A DNA stretch of 52,774 bases from Flavobacteriales bacterium (GTDB lineage: Bacteria; Bacteroidota; Bacteroidia; Flavobacteriales_D; Sanyastnellaceae), in contig CANFLZ010000013.1 of assembly GCA_947448135.1 (NCBI GenBank), positions 1 to 52,774 on the forward strand, in the 5' to 3' direction. The notes under the pieces are model-generated. The model did not search any database. It was not told the origin of the DNA and worked only from the letters and a program-made list of their open reading frames with translations. Made by a program: the position numbers and the translations under genes. Position 1 is the first letter of the stretch, and each line of letters begins with the position of its first letter. Shown here one piece after another: positions 1 to 8,453 of the stretch.

Positions 1-1950
1 AATCAAGATTACATGGGGGTTAGTACGATTAAATTGAGCAATCAGTATTTAGACCCTTCATTGATACGAGAAGTTCTGGCTTACTCTATTCTCGGAAATT
101 ATATGGTTGTCCCAAAGGCTAATTTCGCTTCGGTATATATCAACGACAACTGGATTGGAATTTATACGAATACACAGACCATTGATAAGTCTTTTTGCGC
201 TGAGAATTTTCAATTTAGCAAAGGAACTTTTTTCAAGTGCAATCCAATCTTGAATCCCAGTCCAAGCACCAAATCCAATTTGAAGTATATCGATGGTGAT
301 AGCACCTCTTATTTTAATTTTTATGAATTGAAATCGGGTTCAGGTTGGAGCGAGCTCGTGGCATTGTGTGATAGCATTATCAACCACCCCGAGGCATTGC
401 CTGCGATGATGGATATGGATCGCTTTATATGGATGCTAGCCTTTGACAATGCCATGATTAATTTGGATAGTTACATGGGCGTTTTTGCGCAGAACTATTA
501 TTTGTACAAAGATGGAACTCGTCGATTTAATCCCATTGTTTGGGATTTGAATATGTGTTTCGGGGGATTTCCATACATCGGAGGAGGAGGAACGAGCATG
601 GGTGCTTTGACTATTGCAGACCAGCAACAGTTGACAGGAAATGCACATGCCACGGATGCGTATTGGCCAATGATCAAATGGATTCAGTCTCATCCCACTT
701 ATAAAAAAATGTATTGGGCACATTTGAAAACGATTGTAGAAGAGATGGTTCAGTCAGGCGTTTATATGAACTTGGCAGCTAATTATCAAGCGATAATTGA
801 CAATCTGGCTGCTCAAGATCCGAATTTGTTTTTTGATTATACAGCTTTCCAAAATGGAATGTCAACGTCGGCCAATTCCGGAACGTATTTGATTCCTGGT
901 ATACAGACTTTAATGGAAGGAAGATTGGCCTATTTGAGCGGAACGACTGAATGGAATTATAGCGCCCCGGATATTCAGCCTTTGACACCGAGTGCCGTGG
1001 ATGTGGGTATGGATGCCAATATTCAAGCGGTAGTAGGAAACTCCAATGAAGTGTATTTGGGTTACCGATTTTTTAATGGTGATGCTTTTGTTCGAATACA
1101 AATGTGGGATGATGGCTTGCATAATGATGCTGGAGCCGGAGATGGAATATTCGGTGTTGATGTCCCAATGTCCAGTGGGCAAATGCAATATTATTTCTAT
1201 GCGCAAAATGGGAATGCAGGGATGTTTTCTCCTGTTCGAGCAGAACATGAATTCTATATTTTGAGTGCATCTTTCAACAATGCTTCCGTCCCCGTTTTCA
1301 ATGAATGTGTTTCTTCCAACGTGACTGGGAGTTTCAATTCATTTGGGGACTACTCTGATTGGATTGAACTAAAAAACAACGGTAATTATGCGGTTAGTTT
1401 GAGCGGATATTATTTGTCGGATAATGCATCCAATCTCCAGAAATTTGCCTTCAATGAAGCCGATTTTATTGCACCGCAGGGAAGGGTTATGGTTTGGGGT
1501 GATGATCGATTTGAAAATGGCGTGATTCATTGTCACTTTGGAATCAATAATTTGGGTGACACTTTGTATTTGTCCAATTTGCAGGGCGTAATCGTTGATA
1601 GTGTAGTGATTGAAAATGTGCCCATCGATTCCAGTTGGGCAAGGTGCCCAGATGGTACAGGCGATTGGAATTTAACCTGGCCTACATTTAATGCAACGAA
1701 CTGTGAGATTGTAGCGGTTACGGAATTCGCTTTAGAGGGTATTGAGGTTTATCCCAATCCATGTTCAGATTTTATCCGAATCGAGGGAGAAAATTTGGGT
1801 AATTATAACTTGATGGATTTGTCTGGACGAATTGTACAAAGAGGCAACTTGAATAATTCAAATGCGCTGATATCAATCCAAGAATTGAGCAATGGAATCT
1901 ACTTGCTTGATATGGGTGCACAACCTTTAAAGGTTGTCGTTCAGCATTAA
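1..1950 (+). CDS. CotH-family secreted protein with lamin-tail domain and T9SS sorting signal (5' partial)
   Basis: The frame is open from base 1, and the residues before the first ATG (position 13) fit the family, so the true start lies to the left of the window. About residues 1-330 look like the CotH fold: LSNQYLDPSLIREVLAYS near the start and YLYKDGTRRFNPIVWDLN near residue 170 match the family's Arg and W/D-rich motifs. Around residues 430-540 there is a lamin-tail-like domain (DWIELKNNG, then GYYLSDN). The last ~75 residues (EVYPNPCSDFI to the end) are a type A T9SS C-terminal sorting domain, so the protein should be exported and anchored at, or released from, the cell surface. CotH proteins are kinase-like or spore-coat-related; what this one acts on cannot be told. 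The next gene starts 12 bp downstream. Confidence 0.88.
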   Translation, partial: NQDYMGVSTIKLSNQYLDPSLIREVLAYSILGNYMVVPKANFASVYINDNWIGIYTNTQTIDKSFCAENFQFSKGTFFKCNPILNPSPSTKSNLKYIDGDSTSYFNFYELKSGSGWSELVALCDSIINHPEALPAMMDMDRFIWMLAFDNAMINLDSYMGVFAQNYYLYKDGTRRFNPIVWDLNMCFGGFPYIGGGGTSMGALTIADQQQLTGNAHATDAYWPMIKWIQSHPTYKKMYWAHLKTIVEEMVQSGVYMNLAANYQAIIDNLAAQDPNLFFDYTAFQNGMSTSANSGTYLIPGIQTLMEGRLAYLSGTTEWNYSAPDIQPLTPSAVDVGMDANIQAVVGNSNEVYLGYRFFNGDAFVRIQMWDDGLHNDAGAGDGIFGVDVPMSSGQMQYYFYAQNGNAGMFSPVRAEHEFYILSASFNNASVPVFNECVSSNVTGSFNSFGDYSDWIELKNNGNYAVSLSGYYLSDNASNLQKFAFNEADFIAPQGRVMVWGDDRFENGVIHCHFGINNLGDTLYLSNLQGVIVDSVVIENVPIDSSWARCPDGTGDWNLTWPTFNATNCEIVAVTEFALEGIEVYPNPCSDFIRIEGENLGNYNLMDLSGRIVQRGNLNNSNALISIQELSNGIYLLDMGAQPLKVVVQH

Positions 1951-1962
1951 TTCAGAGATAAC

Positions 1963-2832
1963 ATGATTCGATTGTTGACGGTTTCGGTAGTGCTTATTCT
2001 AGCAGCATTTTACGGTGTTTTTGGCTTAGGAATGGGGAGTCTTTTTAGCTCGAATAATACCGATTTGTCTCCTGACGAAAAAGTCAGTCTTCATCAGGGA
2101 AATGGTCGAGATCTTGAGGAGCGATTTACTGTGCCAGACGGATATCATCGAATAGAACAGCATCCCAATTCCTTCGGTTATTTTTTGCGACATTTTGCTC
2201 TGAAGCCGGAAGGTTCTGTTGTTCATTATTACAATGGCGAAGTCAAGGGCAATGAGGTTTATGAGGCAGTTTTTGATTTGTCAGTTGGGAAGAGAGATCT
2301 CCAACAATGTGCAGATGCGGTGATGCGGATGAGAGCGGAGTATTTGTTTGCTCAAAATAGAAAAGATGAAATTCATTTTCATTTGACCAATGGATTTGAT
2401 TTGGCCTATTCAGAATGGCAAAAAGGAAATCGACTCAAGGTGAATGGCAATAAAACGGCTTGGGTACATACTCAGGATCCTTCCGATAGTCATGAAAGTT
2501 TTTTGCAGTATATGGACGTCGTTTTTAATTATGCAGGGACTTTGTCATTATCTAAAGAATTAAAGTTTAAGGACGCTCGTTCTATTTCACCAGGAGATGT
2601 TTGGATACACGGCGGTTCTCCAGGGCATGCGGTACTCGTTGTCGATGTAGCTGAAAATAAAAATGGCGATAGAATCTTCATGGTTGCGCAGAGTTATATG
2701 CCCGCTCAAGAAATGCAAATTCTGAAAAATTTTAACGCCCCTGATATCAGCCCATGGTATTTTATTCCTGCTTCAGATCTTGAAACTCCAGAATGGACTT
2801 TTGGAAAGGATGAATTGAAGACTTGGGAATAG
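1963..2832 (+). CDS. DUF4846 domain-containing exported protein
   Basis: This 289-residue protein begins with a hydrophobic signal or anchor segment (residues 1-25), so it is probably exported. The body matches the DUF4846 family as I recall it: VPDGYHRIEQHPNSFGYFLR near residues 60-75, DLQQCADAVMRMRAEYLF near 110, then a GDVWIHGGSPGHAVLVVDVA block and an AQSYMPAQEMQILKN block near the C-terminus. The HGGSPGHA segment with its conserved histidines resembles a hydrolase active-site strand, but no activity is established to my knowledge. It follows the CotH gene by 12 bp and may be co-transcribed with it. The tcdA promoter lies over its last codons. Confidence 0.85.
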   Translation: MIRLLTVSVVLILAAFYGVFGLGMGSLFSSNNTDLSPDEKVSLHQGNGRDLEERFTVPDGYHRIEQHPNSFGYFLRHFALKPEGSVVHYYNGEVKGNEVYEAVFDLSVGKRDLQQCADAVMRMRAEYLFAQNRKDEIHFHLTNGFDLAYSEWQKGNRLKVNGNKTAWVHTQDPSDSHESFLQYMDVVFNYAGTLSLSKELKFKDARSISPGDVWIHGGSPGHAVLVVDVAENKNGDRIFMVAQSYMPAQEMQILKNFNAPDISPWYFIPASDLETPEWTFGKDELKTWE

Positions 2833-2851
2833 GTTGATGTTCTTATTTTTG
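2823..2851 (+). promoter_or_regulatory. Bacteroidota-type promoter ahead of tcdA
   Basis: TTG at 2823-2825, an 18-bp spacer, then TATTTTTG at 2844-2851. This fits the Bacteroidota sigma factor consensus TTG-N17-23-TAnnTTTG. Transcription would start about 2856-2858, almost at the start codon, so tcdA mRNA is probably leaderless or nearly so. The -33 box overlaps the 3' end of the DUF4846 gene. Confidence 0.6.
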
Positions 2852-2861
2852 TGGAATGGGA

Positions 2862-3584
2862 ATGACAGATTTTTCTTGGTTGTCAAGAACACAATTGCTA
2901 GTTGGTGAAGAATCATTAAAAAGATTGGCAGGTAAGCATGTAATGGTTGTCGGTATGGGTGGAGTTGGATCATTTGCCGCTGAGTTTATCGCAAGATCAG
3001 GAGTAGGAAAAATGACGATCATTGATGGTGATGTAGTCGACCCAACCAATAGAAACAGACAGTTGCCAGCATTAGCTACGAATCATGGAGTGCCGAAAGT
3101 TCAGATTATGGCACAGCGCATCCGAGAGATCAATCCTGAGATTGAACTCAATGTGGTGCAGGAGTTCGTTAATCCAGAAGTAGTTGCGGCGCAATTGGCC
3201 TATCAACCCGATTATATCATTGATGCCATTGATAGCATTACACCCAAGTTGACTTTTATGCAGTTGGCCTATGAGAGTAAAATTCCCATGGTCAGTAGCA
3301 TGGGAGCAGGGGGCAAGGTCGATCCTACGAGGTTGCATGCGGTGGATATTTCTAAAACCTACAATTGTCCTTTTGCTCATCAGATTAGAAAGCGTTTGAG
3401 AAAGGTTGGAATTAGAAAGGGAATTAAGGCGGTGTTTAGTGATGAATTGCCCGATCCCAATAGTATCATGCTAACGGATGGTTCCAATTACAAGAAGTCC
3501 GCTTATGGAACTATTTCCTACATCCCTGCCACTTTTGGTGCAGTAGTAGCCTCCGTTGCCATCAGAGATTTAATGAAGGAATGA
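2862..3584 (+). CDS. tcdA: tRNA threonylcarbamoyladenosine dehydratase TcdA (CsdL/YgdL)
   Basis: This E1-like (ThiF/UBA fold) enzyme uses ATP to cyclise t6A at position 37 of ANN-decoding tRNAs to ct6A. The nucleotide-binding loop VVGMGGVGSFAAEFIARSG is near residues 30-48 and is followed by IIDGDVVDPTNRNRQ, both diagnostic. DAIDSITPK and the central MVSSMGAGGK also fit. Length (240 residues) is normal for the family. An alternative ATG lies two codons upstream at 2856; I prefer 2862 because homologues begin near there and the promoter leaves no room for a leader. It has its own promoter and is followed by a 70-bp gap before the LOG-family gene. Confidence 0.9.
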   Translation: MTDFSWLSRTQLLVGEESLKRLAGKHVMVVGMGGVGSFAAEFIARSGVGKMTIIDGDVVDPTNRNRQLPALATNHGVPKVQIMAQRIREINPEIELNVVQEFVNPEVVAAQLAYQPDYIIDAIDSITPKLTFMQLAYESKIPMVSSMGAGGKVDPTRLHAVDISKTYNCPFAHQIRKRLRKVGIRKGIKAVFSDELPDPNSIMLTDGSNYKKSAYGTISYIPATFGAVVASVAIRDLMKE

Positions 3585-3655
3585 GAAGAATTTGAAAAGA
3601 TGTATCATGTGTTGTCGAAAGACGCTTTGTATTGGGTTACTAATGAATAATTAAA

Positions 3656-4240
3656 ATGGGTATGCAAGTTTGCGTTTATTGCGCTTCTAGTGGTCAGATT
3701 AACGCTGATTATTTTAAAGCTACTGAAGCATTGGCCAAAGCCTTGGTGAAAGCCGGAATTCAAGTAGTTTTTGGAGGAGGAGGTTCTGGATTGATGGGGA
3801 AGCTAGCAGATGTGGTATTGTCAGAAGGAGGTAAAATTAAAGGCATTATGCCACAATTTATGAATGAAGTGGAGTGGGGGCACAAAGGAGTCGATGACTT
3901 TACCTATACCCAAACCATGCACGAGCGAAAAGCTAAATTCTTGGAAGGTACAGATGCGATCATTGCTCTGCCTGGAGGAACAGGAACTTTAGAGGAATTA
4001 TTTGAAGCCATTACTTTGCGGAAGTTAGGCCAGATTGATACGCCCATCATCATCTTGAATACAAGAGGTTATTATGATCCTTTTATTGCGATGATGAAGA
4101 GAGCTGAGGAGGAAAAATTTATGTTGCCTGATCTGCACCAGGTTTGGCAAGTATTGGATGAACCTGAAGAGGTTGTTCCGGCTATTTTGAAATCGGAAAA
4201 AGTACGTTTGGATATTTCGAATGCAGGTACTTTGCGTTAA
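3656..4240 (+). CDS. LOG-family protein (TIGR00730), putative nucleoside 5'-monophosphate phosphoribohydrolase
   Basis: The 194-residue protein has the Rossmann-like LOG fold. VCVYCASSGQ at the N-terminus, FGGGGSGLMGKLAD near residues 40-53, and the signature ALPGGTGTLEELFEAITLRK near residues 104-123 (PGGxGTxxE) are all present. Members hydrolyse the N-glycosidic bond of (cytokinin) nucleoside monophosphates; in bacteria most act on AMP-like substrates and the real substrate here is unknown. A second ATG at 3662 is an equally possible start. It ends 10 bp before the convergent histidine kinase gene. Confidence 0.88.
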   Translation: MGMQVCVYCASSGQINADYFKATEALAKALVKAGIQVVFGGGGSGLMGKLADVVLSEGGKIKGIMPQFMNEVEWGHKGVDDFTYTQTMHERKAKFLEGTDAIIALPGGTGTLEELFEAITLRKLGQIDTPIIILNTRGYYDPFIAMMKRAEEEKFMLPDLHQVWQVLDEPEEVVPAILKSEKVRLDISNAGTLR

Positions 4241-4250
4241 CGACAGCGGA

Positions 4251-5435
4251 TTATATTTTAGGAATGTTGAAGGAGAAGCTAGTGCCTTTTCCTAATTCTG
4301 ATTTCACAACTATTTTACCACCAAGGGCGTGCACAACCTTTTTAACTGTTGCCAAACCCAATCCATGTCCTTTTTCACCAAATCGATCTTTGCTAGCGTG
4401 CACTACAAAAGGTTCAAAAATTTTCTCATGAAGGTTTTGCGGAATTCCAGGTCCGTTGTCTTGAATGTCAAATAGATAATTGTCGTTATTTTCGGAGATA
4501 AGCACCTTAATTTCTGGGTTCGTTTTATCATTGTATTTTATAGCATTGGAAACCAGGTTCATCAAAACTTGTTCAATAAGCGTATGATGCGTGCGAATCC
4601 CAGAAACATTGGACTGGAAGACAATTGAAGTTCCCTCAGGGATGGTCAATAAATTCAGCAGTGTGGATTCTAAATCATTTGATTTGAAGACGGAAAATGC
4701 TTGACTTATTTCTGCGTAATTTTTACTATAATCCAAAAGACCATTCACCAAACTTCTTAGTTTTTTCGATGAATAAAGGATAGAGTGAATGATTTTCTTT
4801 CCATCTACGTCATTTTTTTCAATGTGCTCTTTGATAAATAATTCAGCGAGCATGCTGATATTGTTCAAAGGAGCTTTTAGGTCATGCGCGGCGACAGATG
4901 CAAATCGAGTAAGTATTTTGTTTCGTTCTTCCAATTCAATTTTGCTTTTTCGGAGTTCCAATAGCTGCGTTATTTGACCGGTTAACGCACGCAAACAATT
5001 GATTTGTGACGCTGATAATTCTCTCGGTTTATTATCAATGACACAAAGAGTTCCTAGTGCATGCCCATTGGCTGAGATTAGCGGGATTCCGCCATAAAAT
5101 ACAATATTCGGATCTCCTTCTACAAGTGGGTTATCATGAAACCGGGCATCCTTTCGAGCATCTTCGACCAACATAATTTCGCTGGGATTCGTGATGGCAT
5201 GGCCGCAAAATGAAATGTCTCTTGGGGTGCTGTCAATATCAATCCCAACTTTGGATTTGAACCATTGGTTTTGATCATCGATTAATGAGATGAGCGCAAT
5301 GGGAGTTTGGCATATTTCTGAAGCAATTGCTGTTAAATCATCATATTCCTTTTCAGGCAACGAATGCAATATCTGGTAAGAGTACAAAGATGCTAGTCTT
5401 TGCTCTTCATTTTCGGGCCTTTGGGGGTTTTGCAT
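4251..5435 (-). CDS. GAF-domain sensor histidine kinase, cytoplasmic
   Basis: The 394-residue protein has no membrane segment. Residues ~20-160 form a GAF sensor domain of the kind that starts with LASLYSYQILHSLPEKEYDD and contains SFCGHAI and GTLCVID. A short coiled linker leads to the HisKA phosphoacceptor box (VAAHDLKAPLNNI, His near residue 180). The HATPase_c domain follows with N box LMNLVSNAIKYND, G1 DNGPGIP and G2 GHGLGLATVKKVVHALGG. No response regulator or receiver domain is nearby, so it is an orphan kinase whose partner is elsewhere. The ligand cannot be read from the sequence. It is in the same orientation as the nuo operon, 90 bp downstream of the small membrane ORF, and could be read through from it. 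Confidence 0.9.
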   Translation of the reverse strand: MQNPQRPENEEQRLASLYSYQILHSLPEKEYDDLTAIASEICQTPIALISLIDDQNQWFKSKVGIDIDSTPRDISFCGHAITNPSEIMLVEDARKDARFHDNPLVEGDPNIVFYGGIPLISANGHALGTLCVIDNKPRELSASQINCLRALTGQITQLLELRKSKIELEERNKILTRFASVAAHDLKAPLNNISMLAELFIKEHIEKNDVDGKKIIHSILYSSKKLRSLVNGLLDYSKNYAEISQAFSVFKSNDLESTLLNLLTIPEGTSIVFQSNVSGIRTHHTLIEQVLMNLVSNAIKYNDKTNPEIKVLISENNDNYLFDIQDNGPGIPQNLHEKIFEPFVVHASKDRFGEKGHGLGLATVKKVVHALGGKIVVKSELGKGTSFSFNIPKI

Positions 5436-5525
5436 AATGTTGATTAATGCTGAAAATGTACGTCTTATTTTCCAATTAAAAACAGGATGCTAAACAGTGC
5501 TATGAAATTTGAGTGAGTTTTAGAA

Positions 5526-5687
5526 TTAGTTCAAAATCAACCAATACAAAATAATCCACAGGATAGAAAAAATAAAGCCCCATTGTAATAGGGCTTTGGC
5601 TTGTATCAAATCTTTTTTAATCCAACGGAAATAAATCCATGCCATTGTCCAAGCGACAAAGAAAGCGATGGGTAAATAAATTCTCAT
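5526..5687 (-). CDS. Small two-helix membrane protein translationally coupled to nuoN
   Basis: This 53-codon ORF begins with an ATG that shares one base with the nuoN stop (TAATG at 5685-5689), the arrangement used elsewhere in this operon (nuoB/nuoC). The product has a hydrophobic helix at residues ~3-20 (IYLPIAFFVAWTMAWIYF), a short basic/polar stretch (RWIKKDLIQAK) and a second helix at ~35-52 (WGFIFSILWIILYWLIL). That is a clean hairpin topology. I recognise no family. It may be an accessory or assembly subunit of complex I or an unrelated membrane peptide. The coupling, two clean helices and the absence of any other frame here argue that it is real. Confidence 0.6.
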   Translation of the reverse strand: MRIYLPIAFFVAWTMAWIYFRWIKKDLIQAKALLQWGFIFSILWIILYWLILN

Positions 5688-7030
5688 TAAATGAAAGCGC
5701 TGAATGCAAATAATGTAAGGAGCGCAATAGCACCTAAAATGGGGTATAATTTGCCATTCTCAGTGTAGGAAGCGCCATTTTCACTTTTGCCATACATGAC
5801 AAAAATAACCTTCAAATAATAATACATCCCAACAACAGATGTGAGCACCATAATAATGGTTAACCAAGTATAATGCCCCATCAATCCACTAATGATGTAG
5901 TATTTTCCAAAGAAGCCTGCCAAAGGAGGAATACCCGCCATGGAGAGCAACGCGATGGTCATCATGGCAGCGGAGAAAGGAGATTTTTTAGCCAATCCTT
6001 CAAAGGCGTGCAATTCCTCTCCAATTTGTGAACCTACATTTTGCATTATAGTGAATGCAATCAAAGATGCAATTCCGTATCCGAGTATGTAAAACATCAA
6101 GGCTTGAGAAGCAAACCCTGGAATCAGCAATGTAGATAAAAGGAAACCGGCATGAGAAATCCCAGAAAACGCCAACATTCTTTTTACGTTGTGCTGTAAG
6201 GTTGCCATTCCATTGGCGATGATCAACGTTAAGGTTACCATGATGGCAATTATACCAGCGAATGTGGACATAGCTCCTTCAAAAGCGCCAGCAAATAGTC
6301 TGAACATACCGATAATGGCAGCTCCTTTTACTACTGTAGCCATCCACCCCGTAATTGGCGTTGGAGCACCTTGATATACATCGGGTGCCCAAAAGTGAAA
6401 TGGCGCAGCACTGATTTTAAAAGCAAATCCTACTAACATCATTACCAATCCAACCATGATCCATGGGTGGGTGTTCTGGGTAGCCATGAAGTGATGAATG
6501 GTGTACAAGTCGAAACTGGCTGTTGCTCCATATATCAATGCAATACCAAATAGCAAAATTGAAGAAGCAACTGACCCCAACAAGAAATATTTAAAACCTG
6601 ATTCGTTCGACAATTGGTCACCTCGCTTACTCGCTGCTAAAACATACAATGGAATGGATAAAATTTCAATGGCCAAGAACAACATCACCAAATTGGTGAA
6701 ATTGGTCATCAACAAAGCCCCACAAAAGCTGAAAGCTATCAACGCGTAAAGGTCTGATGAGTTACCTGTTGCTTGAATGTTTTTATGCTGGGTTACCAAC
6801 CAAAAGGCAGCGAGAATCGTTAATATGGAAATACCTTTTAAGGCAAACGCATCCATGCTGATCATGTTTTGATTCATGATGTTTTCAGCCAAACCCCATT
6901 GAATGGCTGTTCCAGCCAAAATGGCCATGAATGAAATCAGCATCAACGGCATCATCCAAGAACGCAACTTGAAAATTTCAAGTGCCAACAAAGCCACACC
7001 TAGCAAAGCAGAAATTAATAGAATAATCAT
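5687..7030 (-). CDS. nuoN: NADH-quinone oxidoreductase subunit N
   Basis: NuoN is one of three antiporter-like proton-pumping subunits of complex I in the inner membrane. The 447-residue protein is almost wholly hydrophobic with about 14 predicted helices. The family core AAPFHFWAPDVYQGAPTP (near residue 215) followed by a conserved Lys (TVVKGAA) is visible, as is the HNVKRMLAFSGISHAG block. Length is normal. It is the last of the 14 nuo genes, 10 bp after nuoM, and its stop overlaps the start of a 53-residue membrane ORF. Confidence 0.96.
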   Translation of the reverse strand: MIILLISALLGVALLALEIFKLRSWMMPLMLISFMAILAGTAIQWGLAENIMNQNMISMDAFALKGISILTILAAFWLVTQHKNIQATGNSSDLYALIAFSFCGALLMTNFTNLVMLFLAIEILSIPLYVLAASKRGDQLSNESGFKYFLLGSVASSILLFGIALIYGATASFDLYTIHHFMATQNTHPWIMVGLVMMLVGFAFKISAAPFHFWAPDVYQGAPTPITGWMATVVKGAAIIGMFRLFAGAFEGAMSTFAGIIAIMVTLTLIIANGMATLQHNVKRMLAFSGISHAGFLLSTLLIPGFASQALMFYILGYGIASLIAFTIMQNVGSQIGEELHAFEGLAKKSPFSAAMMTIALLSMAGIPPLAGFFGKYYIISGLMGHYTWLTIIMVLTSVVGMYYYLKVIFVMYGKSENGASYTENGKLYPILGAIALLTLFAFSAFI

Positions 7031-7040
7031 TGTGTTACTA

Positions 7041-8447
7041 TTAAAGAATATTTTGAATCAATTGAATTAAAATGTTGGGGTAAATACCCAAAGCAATGAC
7101 GATGATAACAGCGATTGACAGGATCATCGTTTCCTTGGAAGAAAGCGCAGAAAAAGCAATTGCTTTTCCACCCAACATCATTTTTTGGAATCCGCGCAAC
7201 ATATAAGCTGCTCCTAAAATGACTGAAAGTCCTGCCAATGCAGCCAACCCCAATCCTGTATTGGACAATGATTGGAGCAATAGAAATTCACCCACAAATC
7301 CAGATGTGAAAGGAAGTGCTACAGATCCCATCACCAGGATGAAGAACAAAAATGCAAAGGAGGGAGCGCTTGTTCTGATGCCGCCCATCTCGTTCATGCG
7401 ATCGTGACCAACTCTTGATTCGATCATTTGATATACTGCGAACATGGCAACAGCTAAAATACCATGTGAGAACATTTCAAATAAACCACCAACAGTGCCT
7501 TGGTCTGTGTTGGATAACACACCTGCGGAAATCATTCCAACGTGAGCTACAGATGAATATGCAATCATTAACTTCAAACGCTTTTGGGTCAATGCCATCA
7601 ATGAAGCGTAAATAACACTAATCACAGAAAGGTAAATAGCCCATTGACCATGTTCTTCAATTCCAGCGGGAACCATCGGCAATGCCCATCTTACCAAGCC
7701 AAAGGTGGCCATTTTTAGCATTATGGCTGCTAAAAGCATGGTACCTTGAATCGGAGCATGGTCGTATGTAGAAGGCTGCCAAGAATGAAAAGGGAAAACG
7801 GGCATTTTCACAGCGAATGCAATGAATAATCCTGCAAAAACCCAACCCTGTTGTCCAGCAGTCAGTGCTTTTCCAGCTTCCCACATGGCGTTCATTTCGA
7901 ATGTCGGGTGCGCCATGCTTTGGTGCACGTAAAGCAATGACAGCATCATGAACAACGATCCGAATAGGGTATACAAAAAGAATCGCATGGTGATTTTGCT
8001 CAAATGCTCTCCATGTCCCCATTTTAAAATCAAGAAGAAGATCGGAATCAAAGCCCATTCGTAGCACAAATAAAACATCAACGCGTCGGCAGCCATAAAT
8101 GCTCCTAGCATTGCAGCAATCATCATCATGCTCCAAGCATAAAAGCGATTGGCGTTTTGTATTTCTTTATCAATAGAGTAGAGTATACCAATACCTGCTA
8201 TGAGAGTTAACAGAACCATCACGAATGCAGGTCCATCCAAGATCAAAGAAAAGTGGAATCCAATGGTGTCAATCAAGGGTACATCCAAAGAAATGATGTG
8301 CCCGTAGGATTGTAAAACCTTACCAACAATCGCAACTACCAAAGTTGTCATCAGACCGGTTAAGGCAAGTTTATTTGAGTTTGAGCGGCTATTGAATAAC
8401 AATAGGCTTAACAGCAAAGGAATCGAGAATATAGCTAATGCAATCAT
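7041..8447 (-). CDS. nuoM: NADH-quinone oxidoreductase subunit M
   Basis: NuoM is the second antiporter-like membrane subunit. The 468-residue product has about 14 helices; the key glutamate region (FYLCYEWALIPIFFLI, near residue 125-140), VKMPVFPFHSWQPSTYDHAP near 220-235, and KRLKLMIAYSSVAHVG near 290 are the standard signatures. It starts 6 bp after the nuoL stop and ends 10 bp before nuoN. Confidence 0.96.
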   Translation of the reverse strand: MIALAIFSIPLLLSLLLFNSRSNSNKLALTGLMTTLVVAIVGKVLQSYGHIISLDVPLIDTIGFHFSLILDGPAFVMVLLTLIAGIGILYSIDKEIQNANRFYAWSMMMIAAMLGAFMAADALMFYLCYEWALIPIFFLILKWGHGEHLSKITMRFFLYTLFGSLFMMLSLLYVHQSMAHPTFEMNAMWEAGKALTAGQQGWVFAGLFIAFAVKMPVFPFHSWQPSTYDHAPIQGTMLLAAIMLKMATFGLVRWALPMVPAGIEEHGQWAIYLSVISVIYASLMALTQKRLKLMIAYSSVAHVGMISAGVLSNTDQGTVGGLFEMFSHGILAVAMFAVYQMIESRVGHDRMNEMGGIRTSAPSFAFLFFILVMGSVALPFTSGFVGEFLLLQSLSNTGLGLAALAGLSVILGAAYMLRGFQKMMLGGKAIAFSALSSKETMILSIAVIIVIALGIYPNILIQLIQNIL

Positions 8448-8453
8448 AATACG

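Noticed and set aside
7657-8136. 159-residue minus-strand frame inside nuoM
   Set aside because: Out-of-frame shadow of nuoM with no family features; the nuoM frame is intact throughout.
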